From contig NZ_JBBOYW010000001.1 in the NCBI RefSeq assembly GCF_038008325.1, forward strand, positions 3,751,501-3,815,500: 64,000 nucleotides of DNA, given 5' to 3'. Numbering within the stretch: the stretch's first letter is position 1; every line of letters starts with the position of its first letter. Source of the DNA: Lysinibacillus sp. FSL K6-0232 (GTDB lineage: Bacteria > Bacillota > Bacilli > Bacillales_A > Planococcaceae). Shown here piece by piece: positions 18,019-27,400 of this stretch. The translations under genes and the position numbers were made by a program. The notes under the pieces were generated by a model. The model ran no database searches. It worked only from the letters and a program-made list of their open reading frames with translations, and was not told the DNA's origin.

Positions 18019-18077
18019 AAATTTTCATGTCGAATATAAAATTTTTATGTAGAAATCCTAAAGTTTTTGTTATGATA
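18019..18077 (+). promoter_or_regulatory. Promoter region of the phosphate-transport operon
   Basis: AAATTTTCATGTCGAA (18019-18034) and AAATTTTTATGTAGAA (18039-18054) are direct repeats 20 bp apart. They are followed by TGTTATGAT, an extended -10 ending at about 18077. The repeats are well placed for an activator, but match no box I can name. Confidence 0.45.
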
Positions 18078-18128
18078 GTAAAGTTTAGAAGCTGATTAAC
18101 TTTTTATATCCAGGAGGATTCGATTTAC

Positions 18129-18749
18129 ATGCTTAACTCAAAAAAACAAGACCCTTTCTTTATTGCGCTGCATAAAATTGCTGAAAATATGAGAGAGGCT
18201 GTACATTACGCAAATGATTTTCGTATTAACAGTGTAGCTGACCTAAAAGAGATTAGCATTACAATGAAAAATTACGAAACTGCTGGCGATAAGCTTATTC
18301 ATGAACTAATCGTAATGCTCAATAAGTCGTTTATGACACCGATTGAGCGTGAGGATATTTTAGAGTTTGCCATTCGTATGGATGACGTGCTAGACGGTAC
18401 AGAGCATTGTATTGCACACTTTGAAATGTTTTCACTGACAGAAATTGATGAAGCTATGCGTATTTTCTTAGGCTATATTTCTAAAAGTGCTGATGAAATC
18501 GTGAAGGCAACAGAGGAGTTAAAGAAGAAAAATTTAGTTGGCATGCGTCCACACGCAATTCTTATTAAAGACTATGAACGTGAATGTGACGAAGTACAAC
18601 GTTCATCCATTAAACAATTGTTTTTAAATGAAAAAGACCCAATTCGCATTATTAAATTTAAAGATATATACGAACAACTTGAAGATATCGCTGACTATTG
18701 TCAAAACGTAGCAAATACGATGGAAACAATTATCATGCGTAACGCATAA
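18129..18749 (+). CDS. DUF47 / PhoU-like Pit accessory protein
   Basis: A 206-residue, all-helical PhoU-like protein of the DUF47 family (TIGR00153). Acidic and His-bearing helices such as DDVLDGTEH (about 85) and DECDEVQR-type repeats near 155 suggest metal binding, as in PhoU. Such proteins are nearly always encoded next to a Pit transporter, as here (21 bp apart), and are thought to control its activity. The start is the ATG after CAGGAGG. Confidence 0.85.
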   Translation: MLNSKKQDPFFIALHKIAENMREAVHYANDFRINSVADLKEISITMKNYETAGDKLIHELIVMLNKSFMTPIEREDILEFAIRMDDVLDGTEHCIAHFEMFSLTEIDEAMRIFLGYISKSADEIVKATEELKKKNLVGMRPHAILIKDYERECDEVQRSSIKQLFLNEKDPIRIIKFKDIYEQLEDIADYCQNVANTMETIIMRNA

Positions 18750-18770
18750 TTAGGAGATGGGCATTTTACA

Positions 18771-19787
18771 ATGAATACAATTATTATACTAACCGTATTG
18801 GTCGTCATCTTTGCCCTAACATTTGACTTTATCAATGGTTTTCATGATACAGCAAATGCTATCGCAACTTCGGTTTCCACAAGAGCACTGCCACCTCGTG
18901 TTGCAATCATGATGGCAGCAGTTATGAACTTTATTGGTGCAATTACCTTTGTAGGTGTTGCCAAAGCTCTTACAAAAGACATTGTAGACCCGTTTTCTTT
19001 AAATGCCTTTGAAGGAGATACAACAGGCTCGGTTGTTATATTAGCTGCATTGATTTCAGCTATTATTTGGAATTTATTAACATGGTACTTTGGTATTCCA
19101 TCTAGTTCTTCACATACATTGATTGGTTCGATTGCTGGTGCTGCTATTGCATCTGCTGGCTTCAATGTTTTAAACTATGGCGGCTTTACTAAAATTATTT
19201 TGGCATTAGTTCTATCGCCAATACTTGCTATTTGTGCTGGCTTTATTATGATGACACTGTTTAAATTATGGTTTAAAAACTTAAATTTGTATCGTACAAA
19301 TAAAGGCTTCCGTACATTACAAATCTTTACAGCAGCCATTCAATCATTTACACATGGCACAAATGATGCCCAAAAAGCAATGGGTATTATGACGATGGCA
19401 TTAATTGCTGGCGGCTTGCATACAGGAGATGAAATTCCTTTCTGGGTACGAGCAGCAGCAGCTACAGCAATGGGGCTAGGAACCTCAATAGGTGGCTACA
19501 AAATTATTAAAACAGTGGGCGGCAAAATTATGAAAATCCGCCCTGTTAATGGTGTTGCGGCAGATTTAGCATCCGCAACTGTAATTTTTGGCGCTACATT
19601 GATTCATTTACCAGTATCAACAACACATGTTATTTCCTCATCTATTATGGGTGTTGGCTCTGCACAGCGTGTACGTGGTGTCAACTGGGGTATGGCTCGA
19701 AAGATTGTTACAACTTGGGTTATTACAATGCCAATTTCAGCCGTTATGGCATCCATTATTTATTTCTTATTATCATTATTCTTCTAA
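18771..19787 (+). CDS. pit: Low-affinity inorganic phosphate transporter (Pit family)
   Basis: A 338-residue PiT-family carrier with about ten helices. Both PiT signatures are present: FDFINGFHDTANAIA near residue 13 and THGTNDAQKAMG near 195. It moves phosphate, usually as a metal-phosphate complex, with protons. It is the second gene of the operon with the DUF47 protein. It is somewhat shorter than E. coli PitA, as is usual in Bacillales. Confidence 0.9.
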   Translation: MNTIIILTVLVVIFALTFDFINGFHDTANAIATSVSTRALPPRVAIMMAAVMNFIGAITFVGVAKALTKDIVDPFSLNAFEGDTTGSVVILAALISAIIWNLLTWYFGIPSSSSHTLIGSIAGAAIASAGFNVLNYGGFTKIILALVLSPILAICAGFIMMTLFKLWFKNLNLYRTNKGFRTLQIFTAAIQSFTHGTNDAQKAMGIMTMALIAGGLHTGDEIPFWVRAAAATAMGLGTSIGGYKIIKTVGGKIMKIRPVNGVAADLASATVIFGATLIHLPVSTTHVISSSIMGVGSAQRVRGVNWGMARKIVTTWVITMPISAVMASIIYFLLSLFF

Positions 19788-19789
19788 CA

Positions 19790-19830
19790 ATAAGACTCCT
19801 GTCCAGAAAACGGACGGGAGTCTTTACTTT
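19790..19830 (+). terminator. Terminator of the phosphate operon
   Basis: AAGACTCCTGTCC and GGACGGGAGTCTT form a 13-bp stem followed by a short T-rich tail just after the pit stop. Confidence 0.8.
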
Positions 19831-19892
19831 GTCACACGACAAAATATGACACATCCATTACACTAATTGAAAAGGAGGATGTTGATACAACT

Positions 19893-22004
19893 ATGAAAAC
19901 TTTTTCAGCTTTTATCACAGCACATGCTAAAGCAATTGTAGTAATCTGGCTTATTATTTTTCTAGCAATGGCTTTTTTTGCTTTACAACTGCCATCTAAA
20001 CTTCAAGGCGATGGTTTTTTTGTTGAAGCCGATCATACATATGTGACAAATAAGCTAGCAGAAACCTTTGATTTGCCTTCAGATACGATTTTGATTGTCT
20101 TTGATCCAGCAGAAGATCAAAAAATAGAGCACACCTTAAAGAAACTCGACAATATAGAAGAAATTCATTCCATCCAGTCACCTTTAGAAGATGCTTCATT
20201 GCGTAAAGATGGTATTGCCTATGCAATGGTTCATTTAAAAAATGATAGTGATAACCTTCCTGATATTGTGAAGGAGTTTCGTTCATCTATTGAAGAAGAT
20301 GGTGTTCATATTACAGGAGGGCCTGTTATTTCTGCCGATATTAATACAGCTAGCCAAAAGGATTTAGCCTCAGCTGAAGCGATTGGGCTACCAATTGCCA
20401 TTATCGTGCTATTACTAGCTTTCGGTACTGTTATTGCCTCTATTTTACCTATTGTTATTGGCATTGTTACAGTTGTTACTGCCTTTGGTATAATGACATT
20501 GCTTAGCGGCAGTATGAATCTATCCATTTTTGTCTTAAATATTGTCCCAATGCTTGGGCTTGCATTAAGCATTGATTTTGCGTTGCTGTTTATCAATCGT
20601 TACAGAGAGGAGCGCACGCATACCTCTGTTGTACAAGCCATTGAAATTGCTGTACAGACAGCAGGACGCTCCATTATTTTCTCTGCTGTCTGTGTCATGA
20701 TTGGGCTTGGTGCGATGATTGTTATTGATGTAGAGATTTTCCATAATATTGCCCTAGGAGGCACAATTGTTGTTTTATTAGCTGTGCTTTCTGGCTTAAC
20801 ACTACTGCCTGCCACAATGATGCTGTTAGGCGACCGCCTGAATAAATGGCGTTTACTACGTGTAAAGCCAGGTGGTGCTAATCGTTGGCGTGGCTTTGCA
20901 GGCTTTGTGATGAAGCATCCTGTAGCAATTGTCATTGCAGCCATGCTATTACTTGGTGTTGGCATGCTTCCGTTAAAGGATATTCAACTAACGATCCCAC
21001 AGGTTGATTCTTTGCCAACTAAATATGATGCACGTGCTGCCTATGATCAATTAGATAAAACATTCGGACTTGGTGACTCCTCTACGCTTTATTTATTAGC
21101 TGAGCGTAAAGAAGGCTGGCAGGATGATGAAGCAAGGCAGCTTATTTATGATATCCAAGAAAAACTCTTAAAGGACCCACTTGTCAATGATGTGTCCACC
21201 ATCTATACGGTCGCCCAGCTTCAAACGCCTGAGGAACTAACTGCAGCATTAGCGACTCCGCAGGCTGCGGCACACTTACAACCGATTATAGATACATTTT
21301 CACAGGACATGCAGCTATTTATACCAATTACCATTGATGCAGCAGGCTCCTCCACTACCGCTCAAGATTTTGCTCGCACATGGATGGATAAGGATTTAGG
21401 TGTGGAGTTTGCGCTTGGCGGACCAGCTAAATTTAATCAGGAGATATTTGATGAAATTGCCAATAAAATCGTGCTAGCATTAGCCATTATTATCGTATCA
21501 ACATTCTTTATTTTAATGCTGGCATTCCGTTCTATTTTAATTCCGCTTAAGGCAATCATTATGAACATAATTGGGTTATCCTCTGCCTTCGGAATACTTG
21601 TTTATATTTTCCAATATGGACATTTTGGTATTGAGGCAGGTTCAATTGTCTTAATTATTCCGGTAATTGTTTTCTGTCTTGTATTTGGTTTAAGTATGGA
21701 TTACGAGGTCTTTTTAATTTCTCGTATTCAGGAGGAATATTTAAAGGGTGCTGATAATACACGTGCTACTGTAGATGGATTAACTTCCACAAGCCGTATT
21801 ATTACATCCGCAGCACTAATTATGATTGTTATTACAGGGGCATTTGCTTTTACAGATGTAATGCCTGTAAAGCAAATTGGCGTTGGTATAGCTATTGCTG
21901 TTGCAATTGATGCAACAATTATTCGTCTTATGCTTGTCCCTAGCCTCATGAAGCTCTTTGGCGATTGGAACTGGTGGCTACCTTTTGCAAAGAAAAATAA
22001 ATGA
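19893..22004 (+). CDS. MMPL-family RND exporter
   Basis: A 703-residue transporter with two MMPL halves, each with one leading helix, an external loop and five clustered helices. The conserved transmembrane-4-type motifs SIDFALLFINRYREE (about 228) and SMDYEVFLISRIQEEY (about 605) carry the acidic residues used in proton coupling. Relatives (YdgH and YdfJ in B. subtilis) export lipids or amphiphilic compounds. The start has AAGGAGGA 14 bases upstream. It is a single gene with no linked regulator, so the substrate is unknown. Confidence 0.85.
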   Translation: MKTFSAFITAHAKAIVVIWLIIFLAMAFFALQLPSKLQGDGFFVEADHTYVTNKLAETFDLPSDTILIVFDPAEDQKIEHTLKKLDNIEEIHSIQSPLEDASLRKDGIAYAMVHLKNDSDNLPDIVKEFRSSIEEDGVHITGGPVISADINTASQKDLASAEAIGLPIAIIVLLLAFGTVIASILPIVIGIVTVVTAFGIMTLLSGSMNLSIFVLNIVPMLGLALSIDFALLFINRYREERTHTSVVQAIEIAVQTAGRSIIFSAVCVMIGLGAMIVIDVEIFHNIALGGTIVVLLAVLSGLTLLPATMMLLGDRLNKWRLLRVKPGGANRWRGFAGFVMKHPVAIVIAAMLLLGVGMLPLKDIQLTIPQVDSLPTKYDARAAYDQLDKTFGLGDSSTLYLLAERKEGWQDDEARQLIYDIQEKLLKDPLVNDVSTIYTVAQLQTPEELTAALATPQAAAHLQPIIDTFSQDMQLFIPITIDAAGSSTTAQDFARTWMDKDLGVEFALGGPAKFNQEIFDEIANKIVLALAIIIVSTFFILMLAFRSILIPLKAIIMNIIGLSSAFGILVYIFQYGHFGIEAGSIVLIIPVIVFCLVFGLSMDYEVFLISRIQEEYLKGADNTRATVDGLTSTSRIITSAALIMIVITGAFAFTDVMPVKQIGVGIAIAVAIDATIIRLMLVPSLMKLFGDWNWWLPFAKKNK

Positions 22005-22095
22005 TAGCAAACATATTGACTAAATAGCCTTTACTTTACAGAGAAAGCCTATGAATCTATTGCGAGGAATACCTTCAACTGAAATAATACAAATA

Positions 22096-22132
22096 AACTC
22101 CGCTTCCCTTTGAGAGGAAGCGGAGCTGTTAA
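22096..22132. terminator. Hairpin between convergent MMPL and esterase genes
   Basis: CTCCGCTTCC and GGAAGCGGAG form a 10-bp GC-rich stem directly after the esterase stop (minus) and downstream of the MMPL gene (plus). T-tracts are weak on both sides. Confidence 0.6.
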
Positions 22133-22741
22133 TTATGCATAAATGCTGTTATACCATTCTTTTGCAGCTTGTACTTCAGGCATTGTTAGCTGATGACCGA
22201 AATTGAACCACCTCGTTGTCACAACTGCACCCGCTGACGTTAATAATACTTCTAAATCCTCCGACTCTTGTGCTGTACACATTGGATCGTTTGTACCTGC
22301 ACCAATAAAAACAGGCGTAGTAGGGAGCTTAGGCAAGTCAATACCACGTCTTGGCACCATTGGATGATGTAAAATTGCCCCCGCTAGTGCATCTGCATAA
22401 TGGAATAATAGGCTTGCTGCAATATTTGCACCATTTGAGTAGCCTATTGCCACAATTCGATGACGGTCAAAGCCATATTGCTGCGCTGCCTCATCTAAAA
22501 ACTCATTCAGTTCTTTTGTACGGAAGATTAAATCCTCAATATCAAAAACACCTTCTGCTAATCGACGGAAAAATCTTGGCATACCATGTTCAAGTACATT
22601 TCCTCGAACGCTTAACATATTCGCTGTATGATCTATTTCCTGTGCAAGGCCTACTAAACTTTCTTCATTACCACCTGTGCCATGTAACAACAATAAAGTT
22701 GGTTTTGTTTCATCTGTACCTTTTTTAAAAATATGTTGCAC
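22133..22741 (-). CDS. Phospholipase/carboxylesterase-type alpha/beta hydrolase
   Basis: A 202-residue Abhydrolase_2 protein. The oxyanion segment LLLHGTGGNEESL is near residue 20, the nucleophile elbow GYSNGANIA near 110, and the catalytic Asp and His lie in AGTNDPMC and FNFGHQLT. Relatives hydrolyse carboxylic esters and are often beside glyoxalase genes. Here they are not. GTG 22741 is preferred because GGAAGGTGGG ends seven bases upstream. The TTG at 22759 lies inside that element. Confidence 0.8.
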   Translation of the reverse strand: MQHIFKKGTDETKPTLLLLHGTGGNEESLVGLAQEIDHTANMLSVRGNVLEHGMPRFFRRLAEGVFDIEDLIFRTKELNEFLDEAAQQYGFDRHRIVAIGYSNGANIAASLLFHYADALAGAILHHPMVPRRGIDLPKLPTTPVFIGAGTNDPMCTAQESEDLEVLLTSAGAVVTTRWFNFGHQLTMPEVQAAKEWYNSIYA

Positions 22742-22759
22742 AAACAGCCCACCTTCCAA

Positions 22760-22951
22760 TTATCTTGAATTCGAGATAATTGTACCTTGTGGCAAAATTA
22801 AATTCAAGCTCTTTGACTTATTAATTTCTCGGTTTTCATGATTCGGCTGCTCTTCATGTTTATCATAAAAGTTTTTAATTGTAAAAACGGAAAATAAGCA
22901 TGCCGCAATAACAATAGCAATAACAATAATGACTAGTTTCTTTCCATTCAT
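22760..22951 (-). CDS. Small single-pass membrane protein, unknown
   Basis: A 63-residue protein with one strong N-terminal membrane helix (residues 5-23, LVIIVIAIVIAACLFSVF) and a polar tail rich in Asn, Lys and Glu. Its stop touches the ribosome-binding region of the esterase gene, so the two are probably co-transcribed. I recognise no family. Confidence 0.5.
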   Translation of the reverse strand: MNGKKLVIIVIAIVIAACLFSVFTIKNFYDKHEEQPNHENREINKSKSLNLILPQGTIISNSR

Positions 22952-22974
22952 TTTATAACGATCCCCCGCATTGT

Positions 22975-23439
22975 TTATTTCTTCGTACGAAAGCCTTCTT
23001 CTAGTAAATATTCCTTTGCCGCATCATATGTACCAAATGCTTCTTCGAGATTATCACCATGATAAATATTCCAAGAGCGTTGCTCAAAGGCTAGCTGTAA
23101 TTGTACACCATGTCGGTTATGCCAAGTTTCTACAATCAGCTCCTGCTCCTCTTCCGCCTCCGATAAATAGCTAATAGCATCCTCAATAATTTCAAGGAGC
23201 TGTTGCTCACTATAATCACGAATATTCACTAAGCCTTTATCGTTTGCTTCATGCTCATAGCGCAATAAATCGCCAACAAAAACAAAGCCGTTGCCATTTG
23301 GGTGCAATTTTTCAACCACGATCGTTTTTTCATAGAGGCTGTCCATATAGTGATAATTTAAACGCTTTAATGAAATTTCTTTTTTGGTTAGTTCAGAAAA
23401 CGATTCAATAATCGCTTGCTTCTGTTCAAATGTTAGCAT
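22975..23439 (-). CDS. Conserved small protein of unknown function
   Basis: A 154-residue acidic soluble protein with no signal or membrane helix. The ATG at 23439 (MLTFEQKQ) follows GGAGC and is preferred to the one at 23499, which lacks a site. The C-terminal half carries a two-helix acidic stretch (SEAEEEQELIV) and a domain beginning WNIYHGDNLEEAF that looks like a small regulatory fold. It lies 24 bp upstream of the small membrane protein gene on the same strand. I do not recognise it. Confidence 0.6.
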   Translation of the reverse strand: MLTFEQKQAIIESFSELTKKEISLKRLNYHYMDSLYEKTIVVEKLHPNGNGFVFVGDLLRYEHEANDKGLVNIRDYSEQQLLEIIEDAISYLSEAEEEQELIVETWHNRHGVQLQLAFEQRSWNIYHGDNLEEAFGTYDAAKEYLLEEGFRTKK

Positions 23440-23587
23440 AGTACAAATGCTCCTTTTCTCTTTTATAAATTGGACTGCTTTAATTATCTCAGTAGTCATT
23501 TCTGATATTTTCTACAACCTACCTTACAGTATAACTTATTTTTTCTACTATCACGTTTAGAAATTGTGTTAGCAGATGTCAAATAAA

Positions 23588-23622
23588 TAGGATAAGCCAG
23601 CATTGTAGCTTATCCCCTTTAT
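23588..23622 (-). terminator. Hairpin downstream of the NUDIX gene
   Basis: GGATAAGC and GCTTATCC form an 8-bp stem with a 10-base loop. T-tracts are modest. It may end the pepF-side transcript about 165 bp after the NUDIX stop. Confidence 0.5.
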
Positions 23623-23631
23623 CTTGGTTTG

Positions 23632-23661
23632 GCAAATTCCTTTTGTATCGAAAGCGAAGGG
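23632..23661 (+). repeat. Dispersed 30-bp repeat, copy 2
   Basis: GCAAATTCCTTTTGTATCGA and the ten bases after it match the minus strand of 484-513 at 28 of 30 positions. It leads directly into two tandem, diverged copies of its TTTTG...CGAAAGC core. Confidence 0.6.
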
Positions 23662-23670
23662 ACAAATCCC

Positions 23671-23737
23671 TTTTGCGCGAAAGCAAAGCGACAGCAGCAG
23701 ATATTTTTGCGCGAAAGCAAAGCAACAGCAGCAGATA
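23671..23737 (+). repeat. Two tandem 33-34-bp repeats
   Basis: TTTTGCGCGAAAGCAAAGC followed by GACAGCAGCAGATA is repeated at 23704 with one substitution and one extra T. Both resemble the dispersed repeat just upstream. The unit sits in a 347-bp gap (23440-23786) with no supported gene. Confidence 0.7.
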
Positions 23738-23786
23738 TAGAAGACCCCTTCCTCTGCTAAGCTAGTATATCCATCATCGTTTAGTG

Positions 23787-24401
23787 TTAAGCAAATGTGC
23801 TTTCCTGAGCAAATTTTATAACTTGTGCAACATAGAGCTCTCGATACGGAACAAACTGTGCTGTACTAACAGGTCTAACAATTTTCACACGTTGACCATC
23901 AGGAAAATATTCATAGCCTTCAATATTTAATGTTGTTGTTTCACCTAAAAAGAATGTCTTTGCCTCATCAAGCTTTGCTCTTACAACACCTGATACTTCC
24001 TCATACTGTAATGCAAAGGCATCCCAATCATGTTTAAAATGATAGAGATACACATGACAAAATTCATTATCAATCATATTTTCAGAAACAATGCTACAAG
24101 AGGTCATGCCCATTTTAACGACTTCATGTACAGCTATATCAAGCCCCAATTCTTCTTTTACTTCACGAATACCTGACTCCACTGTTTCGGTTGCAAGAAG
24201 ATGACCTGCTGCTGTAATATCAAGTAGCCCTGGATAATCCTTTTTCTGTAAGCTTCGTATTTGAAAATAAATATACTCCTTATTAACAAGCCAGCAATGA
24301 AATGTTTCATGCCATAGTCCTTTCGCATGTACCTCTGCTCTTGTAGCTGTGCCTATTTGCTTGTGCTGCTCATTAAACACCTTTACAATTTCTTGTTCCA
24401 T
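23787..24401 (-). CDS. NUDIX hydrolase
   Basis: A 204-residue NUDIX protein. The NUDIX box GX5EX7REVXEELGL is complete at about residues 66-88 (ending REVKEELGLD). The N-terminal VFNEQHKQIGTATRAEVHAKGLWHE stretch resembles the subgroup sometimes annotated as isopentenyl-diphosphate isomerase-like, but no isomerase-specific context is present. It starts 11 bp after the AI-2E permease gene, so they share a transcript. The substrate cannot be told from sequence. Confidence 0.82.
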   Translation of the reverse strand: MEQEIVKVFNEQHKQIGTATRAEVHAKGLWHETFHCWLVNKEYIYFQIRSLQKKDYPGLLDITAAGHLLATETVESGIREVKEELGLDIAVHEVVKMGMTSCSIVSENMIDNEFCHVYLYHFKHDWDAFALQYEEVSGVVRAKLDEAKTFFLGETTTLNIEGYEYFPDGQRVKIVRPVSTAQFVPYRELYVAQVIKFAQESTFA

Positions 24402-24412
24402 TTTCTATACTC

Positions 24413-25501
24413 CTATACTGACTTCGTCGCTTTGGTCTTAATCGCTTTACGTTGATCGTAAAGATTAGATGCAATCACCTTTAACACTGCATAAAATGGC
24501 ACAGCAATAATAATTCCAACAAAGCCAGCAATATTACCCGCTGCTAAAATAATTGTAATAACTGTTAGTGGATGAATATCAAGAGATTTCCCCATCACAT
24601 TAGGAGTAATAAAGTTGCTATCTATTTGCTGGGCAACAAGCGTTACAACAGATACCCAAATGACTAAAACAGGGTCTTGAATTATCGCTACAATAAGCGC
24701 TGGTGTAAATGCTATCCACGGTCCAATGAACGGAATCATATTCATTAAAAAGGCAAAGAGTACCAATAATAATGAATATTCTAAGCCGATAATCAAATAG
24801 CCTACATACATAATAAGCGCTAATAAAAAGCTAATTTGTAGCTGACCTTGAATATAGCTACGCAATACATCGTCAATTTCGCTTAATGTCTTCTTTACCC
24901 ATGCCTGACGCTCGCCACTAAAGTATTTATAGATAGATGGCGCAAATTTTTCATGATCCTTTAGCATAAAAATAAAGAAAAATGGAATTAAAATAGCGAG
25001 CAATGATACAGACACAACGGATTGTAAAAAGGCAACAAGCCCTTTACTCACAGCAATCGCTATATCCTGTATAGAGTTTGCTATATTGTCAATCATATCG
25101 TTTAATTGCGGCGGGAGATTATCCTTATTTTGTAGCATATCTGTTATACTTTGAATGCCTGAACTAACACTCGCACTAATCATAGGGGCATTTTTCACGA
25201 GCTTATTAACCTGATCTGCTATTGGATTACCAATAATCCAGCCAAAGCTACCAACAATCGCAACTAACCCCACGATAATTGTTAAAATACTTGCCCATCT
25301 TGGCCATTTTCGCTTTTCTAAAAACCTTTGAATAGGCTCAGTTACATAATACAAAACACCACCAAGTAGTAACGGCACAAAAATTGCTTTTAAGATAATA
25401 CCAAGTGGCGAAAAAATCCAATGAATCTCTATAAAATATTTAATAATTAATAGTGTAAGTAATATCCCTACACCAACCTGAAACCAAACCTTCCTCGTCA
25501 C
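24413..25501 (-). CDS. AI-2E family permease-like protein
   Basis: A 362-residue membrane protein with the AI-2E/UPF0118 pattern: two helices at the N-terminus, a central amphipathic part and a C-terminal block with the motifs GQLQISFLLALIMYVGYLI and the LGKSLDIHPLTVI-like segment. Members include AI-2 exporters, Na+/H+ antiporters and proteins of unknown role. It lies upstream of the NUDIX gene in one operon. Confidence 0.8.
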   Translation of the reverse strand: MTRKVWFQVGVGILLTLLIIKYFIEIHWIFSPLGIILKAIFVPLLLGGVLYYVTEPIQRFLEKRKWPRWASILTIIVGLVAIVGSFGWIIGNPIADQVNKLVKNAPMISASVSSGIQSITDMLQNKDNLPPQLNDMIDNIANSIQDIAIAVSKGLVAFLQSVVSVSLLAILIPFFFIFMLKDHEKFAPSIYKYFSGERQAWVKKTLSEIDDVLRSYIQGQLQISFLLALIMYVGYLIIGLEYSLLLVLFAFLMNMIPFIGPWIAFTPALIVAIIQDPVLVIWVSVVTLVAQQIDSNFITPNVMGKSLDIHPLTVITIILAAGNIAGFVGIIIAVPFYAVLKVIASNLYDQRKAIKTKATKSV

Positions 25502-25602
25502 TTCTATTCACTTCCTTTTATCACAGTTACTGAAAATACTACTGATATATATCTTGTTTCGCAAGTATCCTAGTATATATTATGAAAATAAAGTAAGGAA
25601 CT

Positions 25603-25657
25603 AAAAAAATTCGCCCACTTCCATAATTTTTATCATGGAAGCATTGCGAATTTTTTC
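25603..25657 (-). terminator. Terminator of pepF
   Basis: AAAAAATTCGC...TTCCAT pairs with ATGGAA...GCGAATTTTTT in a long stem with an internal bulge, right after the peptidase stop. The T-run follows on both strands. Confidence 0.85.
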
Positions 25658-25662
25658 ATACA

Positions 25663-27360
25663 TTATAATGATAAATCGTCTACTGAATTTAAGTATGCCT
25701 CAATTTCACCAATAACCGATTCAACACAGCCATCCTCAAATGGCGAAATTAAACCTGCCTCTTTCACAAGCTTTGTAAACGACATAGAGCCACCTAAACG
25801 GCATAGATGAATATAATCTTTCCAAGCAGCATCAAATTCTTCACGTGAACGTTTCCAAAACTGGAAGGCACAAATTTGTGCTAATGTGTAATCAATATAA
25901 TAGAACGGGCTTGCATAAATATGAGCTTGACGTTGCCAAATGCCCCCAGCCTCTAAATAGCTATTATGATCGTAGTCGCGATGTGGTAAATATGTTTCCT
26001 CAATCTTTTTCCATGCTGCCTTACGTTCAGCCGGTGTCATTGTTGGATTTTCATAAATAACATGCTGGAATTCATCAACGGCAACACCATATGGTAAAAA
26101 CAATAAGCTACTGCTTAAATGGGTAAATTTATATTTTTCTGTATCCTCTTTAAAGAATAGTTCCATCCATGGCCATGTGAAAAATTCCATACTCATTGAA
26201 TGAATTTCACAAGATTCATAAGTCGGCCATAAATATTCAGGAATGCCGATATTGCGGCTTGAATAGATTTGGAATGCATGTCCAGCCTCATGTGTTAATA
26301 CATCAATATCGCCTGACGTACCATTAAAATTCGAGAAAATAAACGGAGAATGATAGTTTTCAATAAATGTACAATAACCACCACTTTCTTTACCTTTCTT
26401 CGCCACTAAATCCATTAATTCATGGTCTATCATAAAGTTAAAGAACTCCCCTGTTTCAGGTGATAGCTCCTCATACATTTTTTTACCGTTTGCTACAATC
26501 CACTCTGCATTACCTTTTGGCGTCGCATTACCTGATAAAAAGTTAAATGCCTCATCATAAAACTTAAAATCTTCAATACCAATACGCTTTGCCTGACGCT
26601 GATATAGCTTAGTCGCTACAGGAACAATTAAATCGCGCACTTGATCACGGAATTTTTTCACCATCTCCGCATTATAATCAATGCGATTCATACGAATATA
26701 GCCTAATTCCACATAATTGTTATAGCCTAGTTTTACAGCAATTTCATGGCGTACCTTGACAAGCTCATCATATAAACGGTCAAATTCTTCCTCATGCTCA
26801 GCAAAGAAGCCAAAACGTGCCTCTGTTGCTGCTTTACGTGTTGCTCGATCAGTGGACTCTGCAAAGGGACCAAGCTGTGCCAATGTTAACGTTTCACCAT
26901 TAAATTCGATTTGTGCGGAAGCAACAAGCTTATTATATTCAGAAACAAGCTTGTTCTCCTTTTGCATTAAATCAATAACTTCTGGGGAGAAGCCTTTAAT
27001 TTGATAGGTTGCTAAATCGAATAGCTGCTGTCCCCATTTTTCTTCGAGCTGCTCACGGAATGGTGAGGTAATTAGTGCTTTATAATATTCTGTTGTTACC
27101 TCTTCAAGCTGTGGACCAACCTCATCAAAGTAATCACGTTCCACTTGATAAAATTCATCATTTGTATCAATGGAAGCGCGAATATAGCATAAATTAGCCA
27201 TTGTTGCAAAATCATTGCTAATCGCATTTAAGCTTGCAATAATATTATTCTGCTCGTCCATCGTTTGTGCCTGTTTAAATTCTTCAATTAATGCTAATTG
27301 CTGTTCCTTCATTTCTTCAACATTTGGACGGCTGTATTCATAGTCTTTAAATGTTTTCAT
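25663..27360 (-). CDS. pepF: Oligoendopeptidase F family metallopeptidase (M3)
   Basis: A 565-residue M3 zinc peptidase. The HEAGHAFQ zinc-binding motif is near residue 355, with the downstream Glu ligand region ESCEIHSMSMEFF near 380. Length fits the M3B oligoendopeptidase F group. It degrades cytoplasmic oligopeptides. The start (MKTFKDYEY) is preceded by a good ribosome-binding site and a promoter 40-70 bp upstream. It is monocistronic. Confidence 0.88.
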   Translation of the reverse strand: MKTFKDYEYSRPNVEEMKEQQLALIEEFKQAQTMDEQNNIIASLNAISNDFATMANLCYIRASIDTNDEFYQVERDYFDEVGPQLEEVTTEYYKALITSPFREQLEEKWGQQLFDLATYQIKGFSPEVIDLMQKENKLVSEYNKLVASAQIEFNGETLTLAQLGPFAESTDRATRKAATEARFGFFAEHEEEFDRLYDELVKVRHEIAVKLGYNNYVELGYIRMNRIDYNAEMVKKFRDQVRDLIVPVATKLYQRQAKRIGIEDFKFYDEAFNFLSGNATPKGNAEWIVANGKKMYEELSPETGEFFNFMIDHELMDLVAKKGKESGGYCTFIENYHSPFIFSNFNGTSGDIDVLTHEAGHAFQIYSSRNIGIPEYLWPTYESCEIHSMSMEFFTWPWMELFFKEDTEKYKFTHLSSSLLFLPYGVAVDEFQHVIYENPTMTPAERKAAWKKIEETYLPHRDYDHNSYLEAGGIWQRQAHIYASPFYYIDYTLAQICAFQFWKRSREEFDAAWKDYIHLCRLGGSMSFTKLVKEAGLISPFEDGCVESVIGEIEAYLNSVDDLSL

Positions 27361-27400
27361 AAAGTCCCTTCTTTCTTGTTAATTAACCTGTAATATTTCT

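Noticed and set aside
23641-23737. Possible CRISPR array
   Set aside because: The repeats are adjacent, with no spacers of constant length, and no cas gene is near.
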